Source: Epiperipatus broadwayi
Lineage: Eukaryota; Onychophora; Udeonychophora; Euonychophora; Peripatidae
Assembly (NCBI GenBank): GCA_028023455.1
Contig: JAQFVV010006270.1
Location: forward strand, 5,980,834-6,044,833
Length of the DNA stretch: 64,000 nucleotides
Reading direction: 5' to 3'
How positions within the stretch are numbered: position 1 is the first letter of the stretch; every line of letters starts with the position of its first letter. A program made the translations under genes and the position numbers. This document shows, piece after piece, positions 48,359 to 59,748 of this stretch. The notes under the pieces were generated by a model that saw nothing but the letters and a program-made list of their open reading frames with translations, was not told where the DNA came from and ran no database searches.

Positions 48359-50547
48359 GGACGGCCTATTTGATAGCCCTAATTGAGGCACCAAATATAA
48401 CGGAATGGCATTTAGTCATCCCAGTTGATGCATCAAATATAACAGAATCGATTATATTTAATGCTTGGAAATCATTAACTTAATGCTTCATAGTTAGGTT
48501 CGCCAAATATAACAGAATGGATTATATTTAAAGTCTAAGTTGGTCTTGTTAAATATAAGGGGATGATTAAATTCCCTAGAAAGAGGATATGCATTTCACT
48601 ACAATCGGACTTTGGGTCTTCAGGTAGAATGCTAGAAATGAATCGATGAAATACTAAGTCCATGATTATATCTATCTTTATTATACTAGCTCAATAATCT
48701 TTAAATAAGTTTTAATATAATTTAGATTAGTTCATCTATCTTTCATCCCTCTTTCAGTCACCATTATGCCACGATATTCAAACTCATGGAGAATTTGCAA
48801 TTAGCTCTTTTCAGGGATAATTTCAAAACAAGTTATTATTTAATATGCCTTTATATAAGCATTAATTATAATTGATATTCATATGATATTTATAATACTA
48901 GCATATATATAATATAATTCAATAATGATTAGACAAAGAGATCAAGTTAATAAATCAATATTTAATAAACAATAAAAAATATAATATAATAGTTAAATAA
49001 AATATTAATAAATAAATACGAATGAATTTTACCATTTTAAAAATATTAATAAATAATATTTTATTTAATACCCTATGATAAAATTCAATACTATAATAAA
49101 CTTTCAAAAATTAAAGAAAATAGTTTAAATTAACAGATATATAAAAACAATATCTGGATTCAAAAATTAATAATTTATGTAACTTATTAATTTATTTACC
49201 ATTCTTATTTATATGTTTCATAATTACTAATATATAAGTACTATTTACAATTGTATAACTTATATATTATATGTATTTTTGATAAATAAAATACATTAAA
49301 CGTTTACAATATTATGTAGTAAATACAATATAATCCTGTTTAAAATATCTATTAAATAATAACTATTCTTTATATCCTTCATCTAATTTGATGAATTATG
49401 TCAAGCTTTCAATTAATTATATTTAATATTAAATATAATTTTCCTATTAAGATATAATGATGCGATGCCAAATTTGAAATAAAGATAATAATAATAATAT
49501 TAAAATAATATAAGCATTATTATAATATATATAAATAAATAATAAAGAAAACTTATTTTCCAGAGTTGAGAGTAGATATTGAAGTCTATAGTTCATCATC
49601 CTAATGAAGATCTTTTACGAAGTATATTATTAATCCATTGGTATAATGATGATTTTATTTATCCTTAATTGGTAAACTGTTAATAATATCCAATGATTTG
49701 ATTGATATGAAATAAAGTAAATATTCTTCGAATATAGATGTTCTTAATCTCCATTTTTCTATTATCATTAGACGTTCTATATATCCAATATTTCAAAATA
49801 TTTTAAAATAGCATTCAAGGTTGGTTTCAAAACCTTTACGATACAAAGCTGTTTTACTCAAAGTACATTGTTTTATCCTATATATATAATTATCTTAAAT
49901 TTATATATATATGAAGAATAATGGAAGTGGTAAAACAACGTAGTTTTCAAAAAACTTAAACAGACGTTCTTTTCTTTTATATTGTTATTCCTTTAAGATT
50001 TAGCAGAAAATTAAAATATTTTCCTTGCAGACTTTTAATCCACAGATTATCTTAATTTGGAAAAGTTAATATTTAAATTCCAATCGTTGAACAGTAGTAT
50101 TGATAAAAGAAAAAGTTATTTAAAGAGAAATGATTTTCTTTTCTTCTCCTTAATAACAAGAGAATGAATGAATCTGCTCATGTGTTATTACAAGTTCATG
50201 CTTTATTCAAATATTAATTGTTCAGTAGACATTAAGATTTAATAATAAAATATATATAAAATTATTTATTACTCAATTTCAAATCTGGCATTTTACTCAA
50301 AAACTTGACATTAATATATATACTGTTTAAAGTTCACGTATATATAAAATCATTCATTTCACCTCCAAATCTGGCATTTTACTCAAAAGCTTAAGGTATG
50401 TATTATTTAAAACTCACATGTATATATAAATAGTTTATATATGTATACATAATAAAATAGTCAAATAAATTTTATATTTATAAATAATTTCATAAGAGAT
50501 AAAACACGTTAGACCAATAATAATAACTGGAAGCAGTTACTATTATA
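48359..50547 (-). repeat. 3' LTR (left copy)
   Basis: Plus-strand coordinates run from GGACGGCCTATTTGATAG to AAGCAGTTACTATTATA. The copy is very A+T-rich. Its left end has several PBS-like units each beginning (on the minus strand) TATATTTGG, described under findings. No coding content is seen. Confidence 0.9.
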
Positions 50548-50561
50548 TTTCCCCTTCCCTT
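50548..50561 (-). other. Polypurine tract of the LTR element
   Basis: Minus strand AAGGGAAGGGGAAA immediately upstream of the 3' LTR. This is the usual primer site for plus-strand DNA synthesis, and it fixes the element's orientation. Confidence 0.85.
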
Positions 50562-51085
50562 AGGAAATTAAAATTTTAATTTAAGTTAAAATTTTAAACA
50601 CTTACAACTATTTTAGTATGTTCTTATAACTTAATTGCATTTATACTTGGATTTTATGAAGCGTTGAAGTTTTTTTTTTTTTTTAACTGTTATATCTTTC
50701 CTTATACTTGGGCTATATTATTCTTTTGATAATGATCAAAAAAAAAAATTAAGGACTTTGATGGTTAATATTTTTTTTTTTTATAAAAAAAAAAAAAATG
50801 TGTTTCCTTCTTTGACAACACAAATATATTTACTAGCATTATTCCTGCTTTTTTAAGACTTATGGATTTGAAAAGGACTAAATAAATACTAGAGTATCCA
50901 TTTATTAATATGAATTGACTCTATTGTTTTTACCTATTTCAAGGCATTAAAGAATACCCTCATCAAAGCTAATGTTCTTAATATATTTCTCTTTACATTG
51001 ATCACTATTATTTTTTTTTATATAACCGTATGGTTTACACTGCCCAATAGTTATCTTGATATTCACTTTATTTCTTTATATAACA

Positions 51086-51481
51086 TTATGAACAGCCAAA
51101 ATAAGGTTTTAAAATTCGTGAATTATATGTACCACGAATCTCTCCTGCTTGGTTAATCCAAAATGCATTTAGACCTGTCTTTTTAACGATAGTATAAGGT
51201 CCTTCGTATTTGTTGTAGAATTTATGATATTTATTCTCGAATGGTTTACTGGGATGGAAAGTCTTTATCAAAACTTTATCTCCAACTTTAAATTTATAAA
51301 TATATATATATATTTTATTCTGATTTCTATTATTTGCCATTTTAACAAGTTGTTTATGAGTTTGTAAAATGTCATTTTCTCCATCTATTTTGGGTTCATA
51401 AATTATAGGTTTATATTTTTTTAAATAATATAAGTATAATTTGATGAAAATGTAGTCGTACGGGTGAGAATGTTTCTCCAA
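51086..51481 (-). pseudogene. Orphan gypsy integrase C-terminal fragment
   Basis: 131 codons open to a stop. The later half matches the C-terminal region of gypsy integrases: F-K-V-G-D-K-V-L-I-K-T, then H-K-F-Y-x-K-Y-E-G-P-Y, and finally an L-K-P-Y motif close to the stop. The catalytic D,D-35-E core and all other pol domains are missing. It was probably left behind when the rest of pol was deleted, and may persist only as 3' internal sequence. Confidence 0.75.
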
Positions 51482-51923
51482 GACTAGTAAGTATTCTTCT
51501 TATACATACTTATATACATATACATCTATAATTGTATATCTATACTTTATAGATTTATAGATTATGTTGGTATTTTATTACCTTATAATATTAACTATTT
51601 GGTGTACTTCCTATTCTAGATCAAGTAACCAAAGATTAAATTTCATTAAACAAATGTATACTTGTTTAATTTAATTTTTCTATATTTAGTTCCTTCATCA
51701 ATGTTTATGTCATCAAAATTTCTATATATACATTTTTTTTTCTTTAACAAACTATAATGGATTCAATCATTACTCATTGTCTGTTTTCATTTTTAAATGG
51801 TCACAATCCTTAAAAGTCCTTCCATAATAGTGCTTATCTTCATTAAGCACAATAATTCATGTGTTAAATGAATGTAAATGGACCTTCATAAGTATTACAT
51901 AACTTATGGAATGTATGACCTTT

Positions 51924-52895
51924 TTAAATTTCTGAAATACTCATTTGAGAAATTAATAATTCATTCTTATTATTAACTCTACAAGTATTTAAATTTAATC
52001 CTTTTAAACCAATATTAATAAAATAATTTTCAGTTTTATTCATTATATAATACTGAAAATTTAATCTATTATTAAAGATAATTATTTGTTGTAGATCTTT
52101 TTTAATAAATTCTAAATGATTTCTACTAAGACTCTGTTCTTTACTATTATCATAGATATTTATATTAGTTTTAAGAGAATCATCCCTTATCTCAAACAAT
52201 ATATGATGTGGAAAAATAGATTTTGGGTTAAAGTCATTTGTCTTATCAAGATCTTTAACAACAATTTCCAAATCATTCACTACTTCATTTTCTATTTTTT
52301 TATCATCTTGAGTCTTATGTCTTATCTCTGTTTGCTGCATCTCCATGACTTGTGTGTTTTGGAAACTCTTTGCTTCATTTATTTCCACAATTCCTTTTGA
52401 ATTTAATGGATTTAAATTAACCATTTCAAAAATGTTGTGCTGATTCTTTATATCTTTACTCTGTTGGGTAATATCAAAGTGGTTTTGATTATTTTCTTCT
52501 GTAGTAGTCAATTGAACTAATAATGATTCACTCTGGATATCATCATTGCATTCAAAAGAAGTTTGAAGTTCTTCTTGTTGATCGTTGACATTAATCTGCA
52601 TTGTATCACTCATGATTGTTTTAATGGAATTTATTTGTGGAGTTGATATTGTCTCCTCTAAAATAAAATTAATAGGATATTTTTCTATTCCATCATTGGA
52701 TATCTGAGATATCCAACCAGTAGAAAATTCAGTGTCAAGTAAAGTTTCAGCATTATAAAAATGTTTATTATCTTGATTGGATTCAAAAATAAAACCATGC
52801 AAATCTTTTTGTAATATAATAGCTTGTTTTTGATTTTGTGAATTACGAATAGTAATTCTATCATTTGTTTCATACATAAAAAAAACAATTTCCAA
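51924..52895 (-). CDS. Unknown ORF2 of the LTR element
   Basis: An open frame of about 320 codons, Asn/Gln/Glu/Ile-rich, with no domain recognised. It has no normal start: it overlaps the end of ORF1 in the +1 frame across a run of eight T (minus strand of 52878-52885). This suggests either a programmed frameshift or a single-base length change in the run that split one longer protein. The C-terminal third (about residues 215-323) looks globular, with regular hydrophobic spacing. It may be the continuation of a gag-like product. Confidence 0.5.
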   Translation of the reverse strand: MEIVFFMYETNDRITIRNSQNQKQAIILQKDLHGFIFESNQDNKHFYNAETLLDTEFSTGWISQISNDGIEKYPINFILEETISTPQINSIKTIMSDTMQINVNDQQEELQTSFECNDDIQSESLLVQLTTTEENNQNHFDITQQSKDIKNQHNIFEMVNLNPLNSKGIVEINEAKSFQNTQVMEMQQTEIRHKTQDDKKIENEVVNDLEIVVKDLDKTNDFNPKSIFPHHILFEIRDDSLKTNINIYDNSKEQSLSRNHLEFIKKDLQQIIIFNNRLNFQYYIMNKTENYFINIGLKGLNLNTCRVNNKNELLISQMSISEI

Positions 52896-53631
52896 TAGCT
52901 AAACATGTTGAATCAGATGAAAATAAAATAGGTTGACTAAGAGTACCAGGTTTAACTTGATTACATGAATTCTGTAATTCTTTTAAATATATTTCCTTAT
53001 CAGCATTCTCACAAAAATCACCATTAGTAAACATAGTAGCAGATTTTCCATCCAAAATAACTTCAAACCATCCTTCACTGTCTTTAGATAACCTTAAAAT
53101 TACATATTTACTCCAAATATACAAACAATATTGAGTATGAACAATACACCAATCATGCCAATGATAAGGTTTACCAGGTAAAATTTCTTTTCCATCTATT
53201 GTAATTTTTTTATCTTCCCTTTTATTATTATACAGATCACTTTTGATTTCATTTCTAAAATTATACATGTCACTTCTAAAACTAGTACTATTATCATCTA
53301 TTTTTTTATTCCACATTTGTAACATTTGCATTATAGCTGTGCTACTATCTATAGTCTGTGTTGTATCAACATTAAATAATTGATTAATCCCCATTGTAGA
53401 TAATTGATTTATATCTGCTTCAACTAAATTTTGCGTTTGAGATATCACTTGATCTGAATTCTGTGTTTGTTGAGGGTATTTAACTATGGTTATATAACCC
53501 CCAGGTGCTTGTACTAATGATGATTGTTCTATAATATTACTATCATCACTTAGTTCACTTTGCAAATCATCTTGCATTTGACTAGAGCATTCAATATCTT
53601 TGTTTGAAAACATTTTCCCACTTCGAAGCAT
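52870..53631 (-). CDS. ORF1 of the LTR element, gag-position protein of unknown family
   Basis: 253 codons starting MLRSGKMFSNKD, the first frame after the primer-binding region, where gag is expected. The N-terminal third is polar. About residues 98-140 could form a coiled coil (M-Q-M-L-Q-M-W-N-K-K...). A compact region rich in aromatic residues follows (H-W-H-D-W, Y-C-L-Y-I-W, residues about 157-185). No zinc knuckle or major homology region was recognised. It ends by running through the T8 run into a stop; ORF2 continues in another frame. Confidence 0.55.
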   Translation of the reverse strand: MLRSGKMFSNKDIECSSQMQDDLQSELSDDSNIIEQSSLVQAPGGYITIVKYPQQTQNSDQVISQTQNLVEADINQLSTMGINQLFNVDTTQTIDSSTAIMQMLQMWNKKIDDNSTSFRSDMYNFRNEIKSDLYNNKREDKKITIDGKEILPGKPYHWHDWCIVHTQYCLYIWSKYVILRLSKDSEGWFEVILDGKSATMFTNGDFCENADKEIYLKELQNSCNQVKPGTLSQPILFSSDSTCLAIGNCFFYV

Positions 53632-54149
53632 AACAAATTTTAACTTAATTCAAATATTACTCAAGTGTATATATATTTTTATAACCAAAATATTATATCG
53701 TAAAGTTCTTTACCACTTCATGCTATTTATATATACTTATGATGTTCTAATGATATATGTGTATATTTTTAAACGTCTATGTCTATAGAAAAACTTTATC
53801 CCACTCAACTCTTATTTAAAACATAATTTAATAATTAGTTATTTAAATATTGATCTCTCTAAATCATACTATATATATCATCACTTTTTTTATTTATATT
53901 AATCTTGTAATTATAAACACCATATGAATCTTCATAACAACATACTTATTACTAAGAATAATCAATTAATCTATCCATGACTTTTTCACTATATGTAATA
54001 ATATAGAATCATTGATTCAAAGCCCCAGTTAATATGCTAAATATGTAATAGTATATAATTTATACCTGTGATGAACTTAAATGTTCAAAGCCTAAAACGT
54101 TGTGCGCCAAATATATATAAGCAGTCTACAGAGTATGAGATTTAATTAA
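53632..54149 (-). other. Leader of the LTR element
   Basis: Untranslated DNA between the primer-binding region and ORF1. It includes a second PBS-like unit at 54116-54095 (minus strand: TATATTTGGCGCACAACG, then TTTTAGGC). Confidence 0.5.
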
Positions 54150-54185
54150 TCGAAGCCCCAAACGTTTGGGTCGCCAAATATACCA
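54150..54185 (-). other. Primer-binding-site region, tRNA-Lys-like
   Basis: On the minus strand the LTR is followed by TGG then TATATTTGGCGACCCAAACG and TTTGGGGC. It closely resembles the known tRNA-Lys primer site TGGCGCCCAACGTGGGGC with small insertions. The exact start (the first TGG or the TGGCG) is uncertain. Confidence 0.6.
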
Positions 54186-56387
54186 GGACGGCCTATTTGA
54201 TAGCCCTAATTGAGGCACCAAATATAACGGAATGGCATTTAATCATCCCAGTTGATGTGTCAAATATAACAGAATCGATTATATTTAATGCTTGGAAATC
54301 ATTAACTTAATGCTTCATAGTTAGGTTCACCAAATATAAAAGAATGGATTATATTTAAAGTCTAAATTGGTCTTGTTAAATATAAGGGGATGATTAAATT
54401 CCCTAGAAAGACGATATGCATTTCACTACAATCAGACTTTGGGTCTTCAGGTAGAATGCTAGAAATGAATCGATGAAATACTAAGTCCATGATTATATCT
54501 ATCTTTATTATACTAGCTCAATAATCTTTAAATAAGTTTTAATATAATTTAGATTAGTTCATCCATCTTTCATCCCTCTCTCAGTCACCATTATGCCACG
54601 ATATTCAAACTCATGGAGTATTTGCAATTAGCTCTTTTCAGGGATAATTTCAAAACAAGTTATTATTTAATATGCCTTTATATAAGCATTAATTATAATT
54701 GATATTCATATGATATTTATAATACTAGCATATATATAATATAATTCAATAATGATTAGACAAAGAGATCAAGTTAATAAATCAATATTTAATAAACAAT
54801 AAAAAATATAATATAATAGTTAAATAAAATATTAATAAATAAATACGGATGAATTTTACCATTTTAAAAATATTAATAAATAATATTTTATTTAATACCC
54901 TATGATAAAATTCAATACTATAATAAACTTTCAAAAATTAAAGAAAATAGTTTAAATTAACAGATATATAAAAACAATATCTGGATTCAAAAATTAATAA
55001 TTTATGTAACTTATTAATTTATTTACCATTCTTATTTATATGTTTCATAATTACTAATATATAAATACTATTTACAATTGTATAACTTATATATTATATG
55101 TATTTTTGATAAATAAAATACATTAAACGTTTACAATATTATGTAGTAAATACAATATAATCCTGTTTAAAATATCTATTAAATAATAACTATTCTTTAT
55201 ATCCTTCATCTAATTTGATGAATTATGTCAAGTTTTCAATTAATTATATTTAATATTAAATATAATTTTCCTATTAAGATATAATGATGTGATGCCAAAT
55301 TTGAAATAAAGATAATAATAATAATAATATTAAAATAATATAAGCATTATAATATATATAAATAAATAATAAAGAAAACTTATTTTCCAGAGTTGAGAGT
55401 AGATATTGAAGTTTATAGTTCATCATCCTAATGAAGATCTTTTACGAAGTATATTATTAATCCATTGGTATAATGATGATTTTATTTATCCTTAATTGGT
55501 AAACTGTTAATAATATCCAATGATTTGATTGATATGAAATAAAGTAAATATTCTTCAAATATAGATGTTCTTAATCTCCATTTTTCTATTATCATTAGAC
55601 GTTCTATATATCCAATATTTCAAAATATTTTAAAATAGCATGCAAGGTTGGTTTCGAAACCTTTATGATACAAAGCTGTTCTACTCAAAGTACATTGTTT
55701 TATCCTATATATATATATATAATTATCTTAAATTTATATATATCTGAAGAATAACGGAAGTGTTAAAACAACGTAGTTTTCAAAAAATTTAAACAGACAT
55801 TCTTTTCTTTTATATTGTTATTCCTTTAAGATTTAACAGAAAATTAAAATATTTTCCTTGCAGACTTTTAATCCACAGATTATCTTAATTTGGAAAAGTT
55901 AATATTTAAATTCCAATCGTTGAACAGTAGTATTGATAAAAGAAAAAAGTTATTTAAAGAGAAATGATTTTCTTTTCTTCTCCTTAATAACAAGAGAACG
56001 AATGAATCTGCTCGTGTGTTATTACAAGTTCATGCTTTATTCAAATATTAATTGTTCAGTAGACATTAAGATTTAATAATAAAATATATATAAAATTATT
56101 TATTACTCAACTTCAAATCTGGCATTTTACTCAAAAACTTGACATTAATATATATATATATACTGTTTAAAGTTCACGTATATATAAAATCATTCATTTC
56201 ACCTCCAAATCTGGCATTTTACTCAAAAGCTTAAGGTATGTATTATTTAAAACTCACATGTATATATAAATAGTTTATATATGTATACATAATAAAATAG
56301 TCAAATAAATTTTATATTTATAAATAATTTCATAAGAGATAAAACACGTTAGACCAATAATAATAACTGGAAGCAGTTACTATTATA
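54186..56387 (-). repeat. 5' LTR (right copy)
   Basis: Near-identical to 48359-50547; differences include a few substitutions and AT-dinucleotide length changes (for example near 55708 and 56150). Transcription would start within this copy and run to lower coordinates. Confidence 0.9.
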
Positions 56388-56399
56388 ATATATATATAT

Positions 56400-57120
56400 G
56401 TATTATTTTATAAATATATTAAATAACCTCAATATTACCACATATTCTTTTAAATTCATATAAATAAAGATATAATAAAAGACAAATGACCCCCAAGATG
56501 CATTTCATCCTGAACCAGCATTCATCATTTGGCCCAGATCACTATCTCTCATATGTATCTTTATTATACAAAAAATATTTATCTATATTAAATAATTACA
56601 TTTTGAATTACAAGTGTCAATAACTCAACCCAAATCTTTGACATTATTCACTTTATATAAATATAGTAATGCCTATTATTAATCATTTACTAAACTAGAG
56701 ATTGTCTTTATCACAGATATAAACTTTAAAACTGAATTAAAGATTATTACAGCTAATTTTTTTAAATTGAACACACAAACCCAACGAAATGCATCTTGGG
56801 AGTCATTTGTCTTTTATTATATCTTTATATGAATTTAAATAATATGTGGTAATATTGACGTTATTTAGTATATTTATAAAGATATTCCACATAGAAAAAA
56901 AGATATGTGAATAACTCCATGTGTTTGTGTGTTTAATTTTAAAAAATCAGATATAATAATCTTTAATTGAGTTTTAAAGTTTATATCTGTGCTAGAGACA
57001 ATCTCTAGTTTAGTAAACGATTAGTAATAGTCATTACTATATTTAGCTAAAGTGGATGGTGTCAAAGATGTGGGTTGAGTTAATTTGACACTTGTAATTC
57101 AAAATGTAATTATATATGTA
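56400..57120. mobile_element. Compound foldback (family D, related to C)
   Basis: Two nested inverted pairs: about 56405-56520 with 56780-56875, and about 56590-56790 with 56920-57115. The first pair carries a hammerhead-like motif on the minus strand (56532-56490): stem I CCAA/TTGG, core ATGATGA with C3 changed to A, hairpin ATGCTG-GTT-CAGGAT, GAA, ATGCAT, C17. The loop GCTGGTTCAG is shared with family C. The opposite arm keeps only GAAATGCATCTTGG. It is inactive by sequence. Confidence 0.65.
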
Positions 57121-57759
57121 TTCCATAAAATCGTCTTTATCTTTCTATTTTTAACAAATTTCAAAATATCTCCTCACAGAAATCTTTTTTCCAAATACTT
57201 TTATTAATCTTTTTCTGTCAGTCATTTTATTATATGAAGATGTTTACTCAAAATTAAATTTATCAAATTAATTTGCCATTACCTTGGCATAATTTGAAAA
57301 GAATAGTCTTCTGAATAATCTTGTTTAAATATTTACAGAGAAATATATTTATAAAACTGTTTTTTAATAACTTTTGTCTTTCTTGTTTCTAAATTATTGT
57401 AAGTCTACGTTATATTATTGTCTTGCAGAAATAAAATTAAACAAGTTTTTTTTTTTTTTTTTGTAAAATCAATATTATTGTGCATGATATTGAAATTTAT
57501 TTTTTTGAGTACTTATAATGTTTATATAATGAAATTTAATTAATTTTTTATTAATTTTCAGAAAAATGAAATTCACAATATATATATATTATTATTTAAA
57601 AAAGAGATGCCATTTTTAAAAATGATTTTTTTTTTTAAACTTATATTTGCAAAATGTCTCATTTGAATATTTTTTGTTAATATAAACAAAATAAAATATT
57701 TTAAATAACTTTTAGGTGGATGTATTAAGATTCAATATATATTTCATATAATATATAGG
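57121..57759. other. A+T-rich non-coding stretch
   Basis: No gene or element is recognised. Confidence 0.5.
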
Positions 57760-57847
57760 GTATATGAGCACAGACTTTCACACGACTCACTCGCTACTCT
57801 CCACTCTATCTCATAACACTGCATATATGTCAAAAAGATAAATAATC

Positions 57848-57891
57848 ACCAATATACGTATTTCATGTTAAACCAGCAATCATCAGTTAGT
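57848..57891 (-). ncRNA. Hammerhead-like motif, family C left arm
   Basis: Minus strand: ACTAA, CTGATGA, TTGCTGGTTTAACAT, GAA, then ATACGTAT-A and TTGGT. Stem I pairs through one G-U. Stem II is weakened relative to the 2.65-kb copy. The core bases are intact. Confidence 0.55.
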
Positions 57892-58401
57892 TCAGATTAT
57901 CATCTTTACACATATATGCAATAAGTGCTCAGATATATATATATATTATGATAGCCAATCTTCATACTTTAATGGACAGACTTCAATCCACTCCACACTC
58001 CAACTCTTCAACCCTCTATCCAATTGAAAATCTGATGACGGGATGCTCAAAGGCCACCCTGAGGCCGAGATTCTCGTCACATCCATGTTGACCTAAAGTC
58101 AATCTGACCCCTCATGTACAGGACATAATCCATTTAATACATATATGAGGGATGGGCAGATGTCTACTATGTAATAACTGAAATACAGGCTTATTATATA
58201 CTTGTATCAATTTCACATGACCCATTATGAGAATCTTGGCCTTAGGGTTGCCTTTGAGCATTCCATCATCAGATTTTCAATTGGATGGATGGTTGAAGAG
58301 TTGGAGTGTGGATGGAAGCCTGTCTATTAAAGTATGAAGATTGGCTATCTTAATATCTATCTGAGCACTTATTGTACATATGTGTAGAGATGATAATCTG
58401 G

Positions 58402-58445
58402 ACCAACTGATGATTGCTGGTTCAGCATGAAATACATATAGTGGT
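58402..58445 (+). ncRNA. Hammerhead-like motif, family C right arm
   Basis: Plus strand: ACCAA, CTGATGA, T, TGCTG-GTT-CAGCA, T, GAA, ATACATAT, A17, then GTGGT. Stem II is five pairs; stem I has four of five pairs. The core is intact. The T-T apposition replaces the G-C at 10.1/11.1. Confidence 0.55.
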
Positions 58446-58744
58446 GATTATTTATCTTTTCGACATATATGTGTTCAAGTGTATCAGTGTTATGAAATAG
58501 AGTGATGGGTCATGTGAAAGTCTGTGCTCATATACCGTAGTTCAGTTATAATATATATTTCAGTTTTTTTTTTTTAAATTAACAAAATTTTTATTGGCAA
58601 AAAATGATTTTACAAACTTGGAAAAGATGATTTGAAATTCAACTAGATTGTTATAAAGCATGAACAGTTAAATACAAAGGTGTATAAATGATAAAAAGTA
58701 TATTTTGGAAATATACAAAGGCATCCAAAGAAAAAAGAAAAGAA

Positions 58745-59345
58745 ATTGTCTAAACAACATATGATCACCATCCCCTATGCTTTTCACTGATGAAAGCCAC
58801 ATGCTAGAAAACTAATCTGTGATATTGGATAAGTAGGCACGAGATAGGGATTTTATGCACAAGCCTTCTGACATCCATTGATTATTTTGGTTTGCACTGA
58901 GTGGCACTACTGTATGGAGAGTTTTACCTGTTTTAATAACAGTTATGAGCAAGCATAAGAAATGGTGATCATGTGATGTTTAGTGATTTAATACCAATAC
59001 TGCCCAATAGGATAGTGTTGGCTAGGGTTATTAAATAACCAAAGATATCAAAATAAGCTTATGAGCTTAGATTGAAAATATTATTGTGTTTTCAATTTTA
59101 TTCTCATGGTTTTGTAGTAAGTAGAGGTAAAAGATGGCTGCTGGAGGATTAGATCCTAAGATCTAGGTGCTGTGCTCTCAGATCCAAGGCTCCTTACTGA
59201 TGAAAGCCACAAGCTAGAAACTCATCTGGTGATATTTGATAAGTAGGCACTAATACAGATTTTATGCACAAAGCTTCTTGCATCCCTTGATTATTCTGGT
59301 TTGCATTGGTTGGCGCTACTGTACACAAAGTTTTGATGTTGTTAT
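58745..59345. mobile_element. Two adjacent family A copies
   Basis: The first (about 58745-58978) has a ribozyme-like segment from 58788 (CACTGATGAAAGCC...GCTAGAAAACTAATC) and the right arm TGGCACTACTGTATGGAGAG plus the tail AAGAAATGGTGATCATGTGA. The second (about 58979-59345) has AGATCTAGGTGCTGTGCTCT, a segment at about 59190-59230 (CTGATGA, A, AGC/GCT, A, GAAAC; stem I weak) and a decayed right arm. The two segments lie in the same direction about 410 bases apart. Confidence 0.75.
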
Positions 59346-59748
59346 AAGAAATTATCTATTTATAATGGGATGGAAGCTCCACGTAGCATTAACAATGTCT
59401 AGAGGGGCAACCATCCTATCTTTATGTTTAATTTTTGAAATTTTATTGCAAAACAGTGATTATAATTTTCTAGATGTGGGATTGAAGCAAAAATGACACT
59501 TTAAGCCCAAAGGGCAAATATAAGGAAGGTAGTAACTCCAATTGAAAGGAACAGACCTATTTCATGCTATCAATCAAAGTAAAAACAGAGAAAGGGTGCG
59601 ATTTGGTAATTGATTCAATGACATTTCTATAGTAAGAAGAACAGGACACTGGATGTATTGTTTCTTCAGATTTATGACGGAGATAGCAAAGGGGTCAGTG
59701 TTAGCATACCCATTCTTTATGATAAGAAATGACTAGTAAGCAGAGCTT
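59346..59748. other. Less A+T-rich, possibly decayed coding DNA
   Basis: On the plus strand broken frames run through this interval (for example RRTGHWMYCFFRFMTEIAKG near 59630-59700). Composition is more balanced than the surroundings. It may be an old element or pseudogene; no family is recognised. Confidence 0.3.

Larger units (their letters stand above)
48359..56387 (-). mobile_element. Gypsy-type LTR retrotransposon, non-autonomous, minus strand
   Basis: Two near-identical direct repeats (LTRs, 48359-50547 and 54186-56387, about 2.19 and 2.20 kb) flank about 3.6 kb of internal DNA. Reading on the minus strand: 5' LTR, a primer-binding-site region (54185-54150), ORF1 (53631-52870), ORF2 frame (52895-51924), integrase C-terminal fragment (51481-51086), the polypurine tract AAGGGAAGGGGAAA (50561-50548) directly against the 3' LTR. 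Protease, reverse transcriptase, RNase H and the integrase core are absent, so it would need another element's enzymes. The LTRs differ at only a small fraction of positions, implying recent insertion. No clear target-site duplication and no TG...CA ends are seen. Confidence 0.88.
57760..58535. mobile_element. Family C foldback element with ribozyme motifs in both arms
   Basis: About 776 bp with inverted arms of more than 300 bases: left end GTATATGAGCACAGACTTTC, right end GAAAGTCTGTGCTCATATAC, and matching inner parts such as CTTTAATGGACAGAC. The arms carry hammerhead motifs at 57891-57848 (minus) and 58402-58445 (plus). The centre contains TTCACATGACCC. The 2.6-kb Penelope-like unit contains part of the same family. 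Confidence 0.85.

Noticed and set aside
48354-56395. Target-site duplication of the LTR element
   Set aside because: The flanks (TATAACG at the left, ATATATA at the right) are too simple in sequence to call a duplication.
58030-58080. Additional hammerhead at CTGATGACGGGATGC in the family C centre
   Set aside because: No GAAA box in register and no stem II; only the CTGATGA string is present.
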